This document shows positions 1 through 8,482 of a stretch of 20,955 nt of DNA, piece after piece; position 1 is the stretch's first letter, and each line of letters starts with the position of its first letter. The DNA lies in contig CALTWN010000017.1 in the NCBI GenBank assembly GCA_943913205.1, positions 1 to 20,955 on the forward strand, given 5' to 3'. The notes beneath the pieces are model-generated. The model ran no database searches. It saw only the letters and a program-made list of their open reading frames with translations, and had not been told where the DNA came from. Position numbers and translations under genes: made by a program. This DNA comes from an uncultured Bartonella sp. GTDB lineage: Bacteria > Pseudomonadota > Alphaproteobacteria > Rhizobiales > Rhizobiaceae.

Positions 1-1696
1 AAATAACATCTACAATGATAAACTTCTAGATAAAATTAATGTTGAATTCCCGCGCGATTTAAGCCATGGTGATTTATCAACAAATGCAGCTATGATACTT
101 GCCTCTTCGCTAAAAATGGCCCCCAGGGATTTAGCTGAAATTATTATAAAATATTTAAAAGATGTAAAAGATGTTTCTGAGCTTTCAATAGCTGGACCTG
201 GATTTATTAATATTAAGCTAACTTCCAATTTTTGGCATAATCAATTAAGGCACATTCTTGATGCAGGTTTAAATTATGGTAAAAGTGATATTGGTAAAAA
301 TATTGCTATAAATGTTGAATATGTTTCCGCAAACCCTACGGGTCCTATGCATGTTGGGCATTGTCGCGGAGCTGTTGTTGGCGATGTTATTGCAAATTTA
401 TTAGAATTTGTGGGATACAAGGTTACTAAAGAATATTATGTAAATGATGCAGGTGGGCAAATTGATATTCTTGCACAATCAGTTCTTTTAAGATATCGGG
501 AGGCTTTGGGCGAAGAAATAAAAGAAATACCTTCAGGATTATATCCCGGTGAATATTTAATGGAGCTGGGGAAAAAATTAGCTTTAAAATATAACGATAC
601 TTTGCTTCACAATCCGTGTAAACTAGATATCGTTAAGAATTTTGCTGTAGAAGAAATGTTAATTTTAATAAAGGAAGATTTATTAGCTTTAAATATTAAA
701 CATGATATCTTTTTTTCTGAGAAAGAACTTCACAAAAATGATGGCAAAGAAATAAATGACACAATTTGTGATTTAACACTTAAGGGATATATTTACAAAG
801 GTATATTAGAGGCTCCAAAAGCTCATCAAAATGAAGAATGGGAACCAAGAGAGCAGATTTTATTCAAATCTACAAATGTTGGTGACGATCAAGATCGCGC
901 ACTTATAAAATCTGATGGTTCATATACCTATTTTGCGGCAGATGTTGCATATTTTCGCGACAAATTTAAGCGCGGCTTTAAAAATATGATTTACATTTTA
1001 GGTGCAGACCATAGCGGTTATGCCAAAAGGCTACAAGCTGTTTCGCAAGCTATTGCTGGTGATAAAAATTATGTAACAGTATTATTTTGTCAATTGGTAA
1101 AACTTCTACGCGATGGAGAGCCCGTAAAAATGTCAAAACGCTCAGGCAGCTTTATAACTTTACGGGATGTTGTAAATGAAGTAGGATGCGACCCCGTAAG
1201 GTTTATGATGATTTTTCGCAAAAATGATGCACCTTTGGATTTTGATTTTACTAAAGTTACTGAACAAACTAAAGATAACCCTGTTTTTTATGTGCAATAT
1301 GCTGTTGCTCGTTGTTATTCAATTTTTAAGCAACTAAAAGAACATTTCAATATAAATATAGATAATATGGAGGCTAAGTGTTTAGTCGATAATATCAGTC
1401 TACTACAAGACCAAAGCGAGATTGAAATTATTAAAAGACTTGCCTTTTTTCCTCAATTAATTCAATCCGCGGCCATACATAAAGAACCACACCGCTTGGC
1501 ATATTATTTATATGAGCTGGCATCAATGTTTCATACACAATGGAGCAAAGGAAATGAAAATACTAGTTTACGCTTTATACAAAAAGAAAAACAGCAGCTT
1601 AGTTTATCAAAAGTAGCACTTATAAAAGCGATTTGTAATATTTTGACAACAGGTTTAGGTATTATAAAAGTTGACGCACCGCGCTCAATGCATTAA
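1..1696 (+). CDS. argS: Arginyl-tRNA synthetase (class I), 5' end truncated by window
   Basis: Charges tRNA-Arg with arginine in the cytoplasm. The reading frame is open from base 2, so the first in-frame ATG (92) is internal: upstream codons already encode the conserved N-terminal stretch PRDLSHGDLSTNAA. 564 codons are visible, so roughly 20 N-terminal residues of a typical ~585-aa alphaproteobacterial ArgS are missing. The class I signatures are intact: the HIGH equivalent HVGH in NPTGPMHVGHCRG (bases 350-361) and KMSKR (about 1127-1141). The C-terminal third has the DALR-type anticodon-binding features and ends in the family-like VDAPRSMH. A 44-nt gap separates it from the SPOR-domain gene on the same strand, so co-transcription is likely. 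No frameshift is seen. Identification is secure; only the start is unseen. Confidence 0.96.
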   Translation, partial: NNIYNDKLLDKINVEFPRDLSHGDLSTNAAMILASSLKMAPRDLAEIIIKYLKDVKDVSELSIAGPGFINIKLTSNFWHNQLRHILDAGLNYGKSDIGKNIAINVEYVSANPTGPMHVGHCRGAVVGDVIANLLEFVGYKVTKEYYVNDAGGQIDILAQSVLLRYREALGEEIKEIPSGLYPGEYLMELGKKLALKYNDTLLHNPCKLDIVKNFAVEEMLILIKEDLLALNIKHDIFFSEKELHKNDGKEINDTICDLTLKGYIYKGILEAPKAHQNEEWEPREQILFKSTNVGDDQDRALIKSDGSYTYFAADVAYFRDKFKRGFKNMIYILGADHSGYAKRLQAVSQAIAGDKNYVTVLFCQLVKLLRDGEPVKMSKRSGSFITLRDVVNEVGCDPVRFMMIFRKNDAPLDFDFTKVTEQTKDNPVFYVQYAVARCYSIFKQLKEHFNINIDNMEAKCLVDNISLLQDQSEIEIIKRLAFFPQLIQSAAIHKEPHRLAYYLYELASMFHTQWSKGNENTSLRFIQKEKQQLSLSKVALIKAICNILTTGLGIIKVDAPRSMH

Positions 1697-1740
1697 CTTT
1701 ATAAATAATAAGATCTTTTTAAAAGTTATTTGGAAGAATT

Positions 1741-3261
1741 ATGGTACATGTCGATAAAAATGCTTTAGATTTAAATCATCTAGAAGAAGAGCTAGAACTT
1801 CTTCTTAAGCAAAATTTACCTACAGCCAATACACCTCCAACGTCACAAAACCCTAATCAACCCGCAACCTCAACAGCAAGCAAACCTTCGGCTTCAGCAT
1901 CTATCAATAATGCCAAGCAAACACTAAAAGACTTAGTAAAACAAACAAATGCATATGCTGAGCAATCTATCAATAGCACAAATTATAAAGAGCAAAATAA
2001 AGCCGCATCAAAACCTTTTGTGAATACAGCTTCTCAGTTAAAAAATGCGCCTCCTACTGTTGATACAATTAATTTAAACGATTTATATATAGAATCTACA
2101 CATTTAAATACTACAAGCGAAAAGCATGAAACATTACCTACAAAAGAAATTTCAATAGCGCAAAATGATGAAGAAATAGAGACCGCACAACATATACATG
2201 CAGAAGAAGGTGAAGAAGTAAAGCTAGATACGGATGTTAGTATTACTAAGGGCTTGGAAGATTTTTTTAATGAGCATGAAAGCACATTTACTGAAGAAAC
2301 AACAGAGCCAGAAGTTAGCCTTATACATAATGCATATGCAAATGAAAAATCTAGTATTTTTAGCCCAATATTTAATAATATTAAATTGATAGCTTTAGGT
2401 TTTATAAGTTTAGCCACCGCATTTATTTATTATCTTTATGTATATCAACCTTATGCACCTTCGGTTGTTTATGCAGATAAAACACCATATAAAACCAAAA
2501 ATATGATCGAAAATCTGGAAAATCAAAATATTGTTAATTCATCTGATTTAACTCATAAAAACCTTAGCACAGAAGAAAATACACTCCCGGTAATAGCAAA
2601 TAAAATTAATGAAAATATCACTGTAAAACAGCCCTTTATTAAACCTATTGAAAAGCCCTATTCCCCTGTAAAACGTGCAGACACAAATAATAATGTACCA
2701 CAAAAACATGAAGTAATAGAAGCTCCTAAACAAAAGGTAGAAACTAAGGAAGAACCAAAATCAAAAATTAAGAAAGAACCAAAAGTTGCTATCCCAGCCA
2801 AAATTGTAAAAATTGAGTTACCTAAAAAACCTTTTACAGAAAAAGATCAAGAATTTGATAGCGAGATAGAACCACAGGTTAAAAATATAGTTGAAACTAA
2901 ACCTAAATTTAAACCTAAGACTGTTACGAAAAAAAATTATGTAGCAAAAAATAAACCTATAATTACTAAAAAGTTAGATCCTTGGGAAGCAAATCAGCTT
3001 AGAAAATTGCATCATTTCGGTTATTATATTCAGTTAGCTTCCAGTCCAGCCTTAAGCGATGCAACTCATTTACAAAGCTCATATAACACCAAATACAAAA
3101 ATATTTTAGATGGCAAACATATTATGATTAAAAAATCTAGTTTAATAAATAATCGCATTTATTATAGATTACGAATTAAAGCCGCCAATTTGGAAAAAGC
3201 TCGTGCTATATGTTTAAAAATCAAAAATATGGGCGGTCAATGTATTTTTGGTAAAAAATAG
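1741..3261 (+). CDS. Bitopic inner-membrane protein with C-terminal SPOR domain
   Basis: 506 aa. Three parts can be read. Residues 1-215 are a low-complexity cytoplasmic region rich in N, T, S, A and acidic residues. Residues about 216-235 (LIALGFISLATAFIYYLYVY) are a single membrane segment. Residues about 236-420 are a periplasmic linker rich in K, P and E, followed by a SPOR domain at about 427-504 beginning GYYIQLASS. SPOR domains of the FtsN/DedD type bind denuded septal peptidoglycan, so a role in division or cell-wall remodelling is inferred. The start is supported by GGAAG five bases before the ATG. In Hyphomicrobiales a SPOR protein commonly follows argS, which fits. The linker is too low in complexity for ancestry calls. 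It could be called a sporulation-related or FtsN-like protein; no more specific name is justified. Confidence 0.85.
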   Translation: MVHVDKNALDLNHLEEELELLLKQNLPTANTPPTSQNPNQPATSTASKPSASASINNAKQTLKDLVKQTNAYAEQSINSTNYKEQNKAASKPFVNTASQLKNAPPTVDTINLNDLYIESTHLNTTSEKHETLPTKEISIAQNDEEIETAQHIHAEEGEEVKLDTDVSITKGLEDFFNEHESTFTEETTEPEVSLIHNAYANEKSSIFSPIFNNIKLIALGFISLATAFIYYLYVYQPYAPSVVYADKTPYKTKNMIENLENQNIVNSSDLTHKNLSTEENTLPVIANKINENITVKQPFIKPIEKPYSPVKRADTNNNVPQKHEVIEAPKQKVETKEEPKSKIKKEPKVAIPAKIVKIELPKKPFTEKDQEFDSEIEPQVKNIVETKPKFKPKTVTKKNYVAKNKPIITKKLDPWEANQLRKLHHFGYYIQLASSPALSDATHLQSSYNTKYKNILDGKHIMIKKSSLINNRIYYRLRIKAANLEKARAICLKIKNMGGQCIFGKK

Positions 3262-3265
3262 TATA

Positions 3266-3994
3266 ATGAATTTGCGAACAACTAACTGTAGTAAAAAAAA
3301 TTATAAATTTCTATCACAGAATAATGAGCAATGTGTGTCATGGGTTGTTAGTAAAAATATTGTAGAATATGAAGATTCCTTAGTTTTTATGCAATCATAT
3401 GTAGATAAAATAGCAAAAAATGAAGCTAATGAATTAGTGTGGCTTCTTGAGCATCCACCTTTATATACTGCTGGAACCAGTGCAAAACAAGCTGATTTGC
3501 TAGATCCAAATAAGCTACCTGTATATTATTCAGGCAGAGGCGGGCAATATACTTATCATGGTCCAGGACAAAGAGTTGCTTATATTATGCTTAACTTAAA
3601 AACTAGAAAATGCGATATCAGAGCTTATGTTGCAGCTTTAGAACAATGGATAATTAATAGTTTAAGAGAGTTTAATATTATAGGTGAAAGGCGTGAAGAT
3701 AGAGTTGGTGTATGGCTCAAAACGGCTATTGGTGAAGAAAAAATAGCCGCTATTGGTATAAGACTACATAAATGGGTTAGTTATCATGGTGTTGCTATAA
3801 ATTTTTCTCCTAATTTAGAGAATTATAATGGTATAATAGCCTGTGGACAAAAAAATTACGGTATAACAAGTTTCGCTAAGCTCGGTATAAAGGCCGCAAT
3901 GAGCGATCTAGATGTAGTTTTGCGGCATAATTTTGAACAATTATTTGGTAAAACGATTTATAATAAATCTTTACCTACAATGGATTTGCACTAA
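3266..3994 (+). CDS. lipB: Lipoyl(octanoyl) transferase LipB
   Basis: Moves octanoate from octanoyl-ACP to the lipoyl domains of 2-oxoacid dehydrogenases and GcvH, the first step of lipoate assembly, in the cytoplasm. Family blocks are present in order: NELVWLLEHPPLYTAGTSA, then SGRGGQYTYHGPGQ, then the catalytic lysine in EEKIAAIG (K159), then the catalytic cysteine in IIACG (C193), numbered from the ATG at 3266. The frame is also open from a TTG at 3248 (six more residues), which would overlap the end of the SPOR gene. I prefer the ATG, though neither start has a strong Shine-Dalgarno. Length is about 242 aa, usual for alphaproteobacteria. The stop overlaps the parE start as TAATG, suggesting translational coupling. 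LipA is not in the window. Confidence 0.95.
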   Translation: MNLRTTNCSKKNYKFLSQNNEQCVSWVVSKNIVEYEDSLVFMQSYVDKIAKNEANELVWLLEHPPLYTAGTSAKQADLLDPNKLPVYYSGRGGQYTYHGPGQRVAYIMLNLKTRKCDIRAYVAALEQWIINSLREFNIIGERREDRVGVWLKTAIGEEKIAAIGIRLHKWVSYHGVAINFSPNLENYNGIIACGQKNYGITSFAKLGIKAAMSDLDVVLRHNFEQLFGKTIYNKSLPTMDLH

Positions 3995-5970
3995 TGGCTG
4001 AACTAAGCTTATTCGAAAATAACAAGAAAAAGAAGATAAATAAAGATTACGATGCTTCTAGCATTCGTGTTTTAGAAGGTCTTGAGCCCGTACGTTTACG
4101 TCCTGGCATGTATATAGGTGGAACGGATAGCAAAGCTTTACATCATTTATTTTCTGAAGTTATAGATAATTCTATGGATGAAGCTGTAGAAGGACACGCC
4201 AATTTAATTGAAATAATTTTAGATGCAAAAGGCTTTGTAACGGTAATCGATAATGGACGTGGAATACCTGTAGAAAAACATCCTCAAATACCTAAAAAAT
4301 CTACTTTAGAAGTTATTCTAACTCAATTACATTCAGGTGGCAAATTTGACGGTAATGCATATCAAACATCTGGCGGATTGCATGGCGTAGGTATATCTGT
4401 TGTTAATGCTTTATCAGATTTACTTGAAGTTGAAACCATACGCAATAAAATACTTTACAAACAAACTTTCTCGCGGGGAGTACCACAAACAAAACTAGAG
4501 GCGATAGAAAAGTCTCCCAGACGGCGCGGCACTTTGGTTAGGTTCCATCCAGATCCAGAAATTTTTGGCAGCAAGGCAGCGTTTGACCCAAAAAAATTAT
4601 TTCAAGTTGCACAATCAAAGGCCTATTTATTTGGTGGAGTTGAAATCAAGTGGAAGTGCGACCCAAGCCTAATAACTTCGTCTTCACAGGTTCCTGAGGA
4701 AGAAACATTACTTTTTGCAGGTGGGTTAACTGATTATATTCGTAGTGTTATTAATAAAGATGAATTAATTACTGAAAATATATTTTCTGGTAAAACAAAA
4801 AATCAAAATGGACACGGCGCTTTAGAATGGGCAATAGCTTGGACTACGAATGAAAGTTTTATACAGGCATATTGCAATACTATTCCCACGGCAGATGGTG
4901 GAACGCATGTAAATGGTTTGCGTAGCGCTCTTGTAAAAGGTTTAAAAAATTATGGCGAGTTTACTAATAATAAACGCGCATCCTTAATTACTGCTGAAGA
5001 TTTAATGCTATGCGCTACTGTTATGCTTTCTGTATTTATAAGAGAGCCAGAATTTGTAGGACAAACCAAAGATAAATTATCTAGTTTAGAAGCCTATAGA
5101 ATAGTTGAAAATATTATAAAAGATTCTTTTGACCATTGGTTAATTAATAACAATAACGACGCCAATAAGCTTTTAGATTGGGTTATCGATAGGGCTGACG
5201 AACGCATTAAACGACGACAAGAAAAAGAAAATAATAAAAAAAATGCTATAAAAAGGCTGCGGCTTCCTAGCAAGTTAGCAGACTGCAATCATAGAGGTAA
5301 TAATAAAACTGAAATTTTTATAGTAGAAGGCGATTCAGCTGGGGGCTCAGCGAAACAAGCCAGAGATCGTGCCATGCAAGCTGTATTACCACTACGGGGT
5401 AAAATTCTAAATGTAGCGAACGCTACTAAAGATAAAATAGTTAGCAATCAACTTATCAGCGATTTAATTCAAGCTTTAGGATGCGGTACTGGAAATAAAT
5501 ATAATGAAGAAGATTTGAGATATGATCGAGTTATTATTATGACAGATGCCGATGTTGATGGCGCACATATAGCCTCTTTATTAATAACATTTTTTTATCA
5601 AGAAATGTCGCAGCTTATACAAAATGGACATTTATATTTAGCTGTACCTCCGCTTTATAGATTAAGTCAAGGTGGTAAAATTGCTTATGCGCGAGATGAT
5701 AAACACAAAGATGAATTAATAAAGAACTATTTTAAAGGCAAAGGTAAAATTGAAATAGGTCGGTTTAAAGGCTTAGGAGAAATGCGGGCTTCCCAGCTTA
5801 AAGAAACTACGATGGATCCTGAAAAACGTATGTTACTACAAATAAATATAAACAGCTCTTATATAACAGAAACCGAAAATATAATAGATGATCTTATGGG
5901 TTCTCGTCCAGAAGCAAGATTTTCTTTTATACAAAAAAATGCTATTTTTGTGGAAAATCTTGATATTTAA
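3994..5970 (+). CDS. parE: DNA topoisomerase IV subunit B (ParE)
   Basis: ATPase subunit of topoisomerase IV, which decatenates daughter chromosomes together with ParC (not in the window). 658 aa, full length. The N-terminal GHKL ATPase has the general-base Glu55 and Asn59 in FSEVIDNSMDE, then DNGRGIPV and GGLHGVG. The C-terminal TOPRIM region has EGDSAGGSAKQ (E445) and the metal-binding DADVDG (D518, D520, D522), then RFKGLGEM. ParE rather than GyrB is favoured by the N-terminal block ASSIRVLEGLEPVRLRPGMY followed by IGGTDSKALHHL, which resembles alphaproteobacterial ParE, and by the length of about 660 rather than about 800. The start overlaps the lipB stop by one base. The 3' end abuts the stop of convergent recJ with no spacer. 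Confidence 0.95.
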   Translation: MAELSLFENNKKKKINKDYDASSIRVLEGLEPVRLRPGMYIGGTDSKALHHLFSEVIDNSMDEAVEGHANLIEIILDAKGFVTVIDNGRGIPVEKHPQIPKKSTLEVILTQLHSGGKFDGNAYQTSGGLHGVGISVVNALSDLLEVETIRNKILYKQTFSRGVPQTKLEAIEKSPRRRGTLVRFHPDPEIFGSKAAFDPKKLFQVAQSKAYLFGGVEIKWKCDPSLITSSSQVPEEETLLFAGGLTDYIRSVINKDELITENIFSGKTKNQNGHGALEWAIAWTTNESFIQAYCNTIPTADGGTHVNGLRSALVKGLKNYGEFTNNKRASLITAEDLMLCATVMLSVFIREPEFVGQTKDKLSSLEAYRIVENIIKDSFDHWLINNNNDANKLLDWVIDRADERIKRRQEKENNKKNAIKRLRLPSKLADCNHRGNNKTEIFIVEGDSAGGSAKQARDRAMQAVLPLRGKILNVANATKDKIVSNQLISDLIQALGCGTGNKYNEEDLRYDRVIIMTDADVDGAHIASLLITFFYQEMSQLIQNGHLYLAVPPLYRLSQGGKIAYARDDKHKDELIKNYFKGKGKIEIGRFKGLGEMRASQLKETTMDPEKRMLLQININSSYITETENIIDDLMGSRPEARFSFIQKNAIFVENLDI

Positions 5971-7713
5971 TTATATAAAGGCATCAACTATTTGTAACTG
6001 TGGGTATATTGTATTTCTATAATAATTTAGATTAATATGCCCTACTAAATCACAATGTTGGTTAATATTAGACGTTAATAAATCGCCTAAAGATGTTCCT
6101 GCCGCGCGAAAAGCTATAGCTTTTTTATTTATATTTCCATCGCCTAATGTAATAGCAATATGCTTATCGCCTACTATTTTGGCAAATTTTATATATGCTT
6201 GCTTTATCAAAATTAAAGGACGCGGATTACCGGCACCATAAGGGCCAGCTTTATCTATTTCTTTGCATAAATCACATGTTAATGCATTTGACGTTAATAT
6301 GAGTTCTATCTTTAATATTCTTTTTTCGTATAGACCACCTAACCTCTTTTCAACTTTTTTAGTTAGCCATAAGGCAAAAATATCAAAATTTTCTTGTTTT
6401 ATTGTAAGGCCAGCGGCCATAGCATGCCCACCGCCTTTTTCTATAAGTTGTTCTACTTTTGCTTGCTGAATTAAATCACCTATATCAATAGAGCTAACAG
6501 AGCGAGCAGAACCTACCGCATAGCCATTATTTTGTTTTGTAAAAATAATAACAGGACGCATATATTTGTCTTTTAAGCGAGATGCTAACAATCCTATAAT
6601 GCCTTGGTGCCAATCACCTATTTCTACAATAGCTGATGGTATATTAGTATTTTCATATTTATTATATATAGAAAATATTATGCCTTCTAAATTTTGTTCT
6701 TCTATTGCGCGTCGTTGCTTATTAACCTCGACTAAAATATTTGAAAGACGCTTAGCTTCGTCAATATTTTTACTACATAATAATTTAGCGCCTATATTTT
6801 GATCATCTATACGACCTGCGGCATTTATATGTGGCCCTATAATATAAGCCATTATATAAGTATTTAAGGGCTCATTCACACCTAATACTATACTTAAAGC
6901 GACCAACCCTTTATTTTGTAACTTTGAAGCCACCTTTAAACCACTTACAACAAAAGCTCTATTTAATCCAACAAGCGGCACCACATCACATATAGTAGCT
7001 AAAGCAACTAAATCTAAATATTCCATAATATTGGGGATTTTGCTAGTACTGATATTATTATTACGCAGTAAAGATGATATATAAGCTACAATTATAAAAA
7101 CTACCCCGGTTGCGCATAAATAGCCACAATTTGAGCTATCATCACTACGATTTGGATTAACCAAAGCATATGCGGTTTTATTAAAACTAGATATTTTATG
7201 ATGATCTAATACCACCACATCTATGTCTAAATTTTCAATATTATCATTTGAGCCACAATCTACGGCAATTATTAAGCTCGTTCCTTGTTCTTTTATACGT
7301 GTTAGCTGAGTTATATTTAAGCCATAACCGTCATGAGCTCTATGTGGTATAAAAATATCCACTTGCGCGCCCATAGCTTGCAAAAAATTAAACATAATCG
7401 CTGAAGCGGCTGCACCATCTACGTCATAATCACCATAAATGGTTATTTTTTCGCAATTTTTTATAGCTTCAATAATTCTATTTGCAGCAATATCTATATC
7501 TTTAAAAGCTTTAGGTTCAGGCATTAAATCTCGCAATTTAGGATTCAAATAAAAAGGCAAGGAAACTTCATCAATGCGCCTTGCAACTAATAATCTAGAT
7601 AAAATACTCGAAATACCAAATTTCTGACTCAGTTCTATTGCATAGGCGCTAGCTTTTAAATCGATAGCCTCAACCCACCTATTTCCTAAGCACGAATTTT
7701 CTGTAATAACCAT
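5971..7713 (-). CDS. recJ: Single-stranded-DNA-specific exonuclease RecJ
   Basis: 5'-3' single-strand exonuclease of the DHH family, acting in RecF-pathway recombination, mismatch repair and base-excision repair. 580 aa, normal for the family. Motifs in order: DYDVDG (residues 95-100), VDCGS (about 151), the DHH triad (170-172), DLVALATICDVVPL (about 234), GPHINAAGR (about 293) and the DHHA1 motif GGGHAMAAG (from 427), followed by a C-terminal OB-like region. All metal-binding motifs appear intact. The ATG gives a family-like N terminus (GNRWVEAIDLKA), but there is no clear Shine-Dalgarno. It is transcribed towards parE; the two stop codons are directly adjacent. Upstream lies a long non-coding region with a perfect inverted repeat 44 bp before the start. 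Confidence 0.95.
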   Translation of the reverse strand: MVITENSCLGNRWVEAIDLKASAYAIELSQKFGISSILSRLLVARRIDEVSLPFYLNPKLRDLMPEPKAFKDIDIAANRIIEAIKNCEKITIYGDYDVDGAAASAIMFNFLQAMGAQVDIFIPHRAHDGYGLNITQLTRIKEQGTSLIIAVDCGSNDNIENLDIDVVVLDHHKISSFNKTAYALVNPNRSDDSSNCGYLCATGVVFIIVAYISSLLRNNNISTSKIPNIMEYLDLVALATICDVVPLVGLNRAFVVSGLKVASKLQNKGLVALSIVLGVNEPLNTYIMAYIIGPHINAAGRIDDQNIGAKLLCSKNIDEAKRLSNILVEVNKQRRAIEEQNLEGIIFSIYNKYENTNIPSAIVEIGDWHQGIIGLLASRLKDKYMRPVIIFTKQNNGYAVGSARSVSSIDIGDLIQQAKVEQLIEKGGGHAMAAGLTIKQENFDIFALWLTKKVEKRLGGLYEKRILKIELILTSNALTCDLCKEIDKAGPYGAGNPRPLILIKQAYIKFAKIVGDKHIAITLGDGNINKKAIAFRAAGTSLGDLLTSNINQHCDLVGHINLNYYRNTIYPQLQIVDAFI

Positions 7714-8046
7714 TTATACACTATATAAAACTAATTTCAAAAATGCATTAAATTAATAAAGTGCTCATGCACTTTAGATGAAAAAACAATTTAGCGAGGC
7801 AAACGCCATTAATTCAATCTACATTTCCTAAAATTACTACTTTGCTGCAATAAAATATAAATTTAATAAGTTAGGAGCGAATTAAAACCATAGTTTTCTT
7901 GAAGATATTTGCTACTTAATTTAGTAATAAATGGCGCTTACAACACAAATAGTTTTTTAACAATTGCTATTAGCTATTACCAGCAGCAATGCAAAAAAAT
8001 AATATGCAACCACAATAAAATCTTTAAGTATCAAAGAAAAAATAAT
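7714..8046. other. Non-coding region between recJ and tRNA-Glu
   Basis: AT-rich, with stops in all frames at short intervals; I find no credible gene. It must hold the recJ promoter, but I could not pick convincing -35/-10 boxes. The only clear structure is the perfect inverted repeat at 7757-7776. A short open stretch on the plus strand (from about 7909) runs across the antisense strand of the tRNA and is not a gene. Confidence 0.6.
7757..7776. repeat. Perfect 8-bp inverted repeat upstream of recJ
   Basis: TAAAGTGC-TCAT-GCACTTTA: an 8-bp perfect stem with a 4-nt loop, 44 bp before the recJ start. Read on the minus strand it is followed by a T-rich but interrupted stretch. It could be a weak terminator for leftward transcription from tRNA-Glu, or an operator for recJ. 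The fold is certain; the function is not. Confidence 0.5.
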
Positions 8047-8121
8047 TGGTACGCCCAAGGGGAATCGAACCCCTGTTTCCGCCGTGAAAGGGCGATGTCC
8101 TAACCGCTAGACGATGGGCGC
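8047..8121 (-). tRNA. tRNA-Glu, anticodon UUC, CCA encoded
   Basis: 75 nt on the minus strand including the encoded 3' CCA (8047-8049). It folds into a standard cloverleaf: 7-bp acceptor GCGCCCA/TGGGCGT with a G-U first pair, D arm from TCTAGCGGTTAGGA, anticodon stem TCGCC/GGCGG around loop CTTTCAC (anticodon TTC), and T arm AGGGG-TTCGATT-CCCCT. The discriminator base is A73. The sequence closely matches bacterial tRNA-Glu, including the characteristic CGCCCTTTCACGGCGG block. It reads GAA and GAG codons and also feeds tetrapyrrole synthesis in organisms using the C5 route (alphaproteobacteria usually use ALA synthase instead). It is a single-gene unit with its own promoter. Confidence 0.97.
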
Positions 8122-8447
8122 ACAACTTATTTACTTATAATAAACTTAAATAGTTTATGCAAGTAAAAAATATATTATATTTTAAAAAATGTCATTATAA
8201 ATTAACAAAACGTACCAATATATTATATTTAACTCTTCATTAATATTAATTAAAATTATATAGCGGCGATAGTTAATTATCTCATATATAAAAAACTATA
8301 TGAAGTTTGGCAAAATAAAGGTATTTTTATCCGTGTAATAAATATCTTTACAAAAAAAATCAGCTATAAGCCGACATTAGCATATATAAAGCTTAAATCT
8401 AATTAATAATGCAACTTTTACACATACCAAACATTAATAAAACAAAC
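8122..8447. other. Non-coding region between tRNA-Glu and the small-RNA promoter
   Basis: Very AT-rich with no credible ORF on either strand. Apart from the tRNA promoter it contains two imperfectly understood inverted repeats: TCATATA/TATATGA (8282-8288 with 8297-8303) and TAAAGGTATT/AATATCTTTA (8316-8325 with 8341-8350, one G-U pair). Neither is followed by a clean T tract on either strand, so I do not call them terminators. I see no recognisable gene remnant by eye. Confidence 0.5.
8134..8162 (-). promoter_or_regulatory. Sigma70-type promoter of tRNA-Glu
   Basis: On the minus strand TTGCAT (8162-8157), a 17-bp spacer, then TATAAG (8139-8134). The -10 box ends 12 nt before the mature 5' end of the tRNA, leaving a short leader of about 5 nt for RNase P to remove. 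Confidence 0.65.
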
Positions 8448-8476
8448 TTGACAAAAAAAATTAAGCTAAGTAAAAT
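8448..8476 (+). promoter_or_regulatory. Near-consensus sigma70 promoter, plus strand
   Basis: TTGACA (8448-8453), exactly 17 bp, then TAAAAT (8471-8476): the -35 is a perfect match and the -10 matches five of six. Predicted start is about A8483. No plus-strand protein gene follows (tgt lies on the opposite strand), so this promoter points at a non-coding transcript. Confidence 0.75.
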
Positions 8477-8482
8477 ATTAGC

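Noticed and set aside
2034..2417. 127-codon minus-strand open frame inside the SPOR-domain gene
   Set aside because: Antisense to a low-complexity coding region; serine/valine-rich shadow translation with no domain or start signal.
7909..8103. 64-codon plus-strand open frame in the tRNA-Glu region
   Set aside because: Its last third is the antisense of the tRNA, it has no ribosome-binding site, and its composition is unlike the real proteins here.
8282..8350. Two AT-rich inverted repeats as transcription terminators
   Set aside because: Stems are almost all A-T pairs and lack a following T tract on either strand; such repeats arise by chance in DNA this AT-rich.
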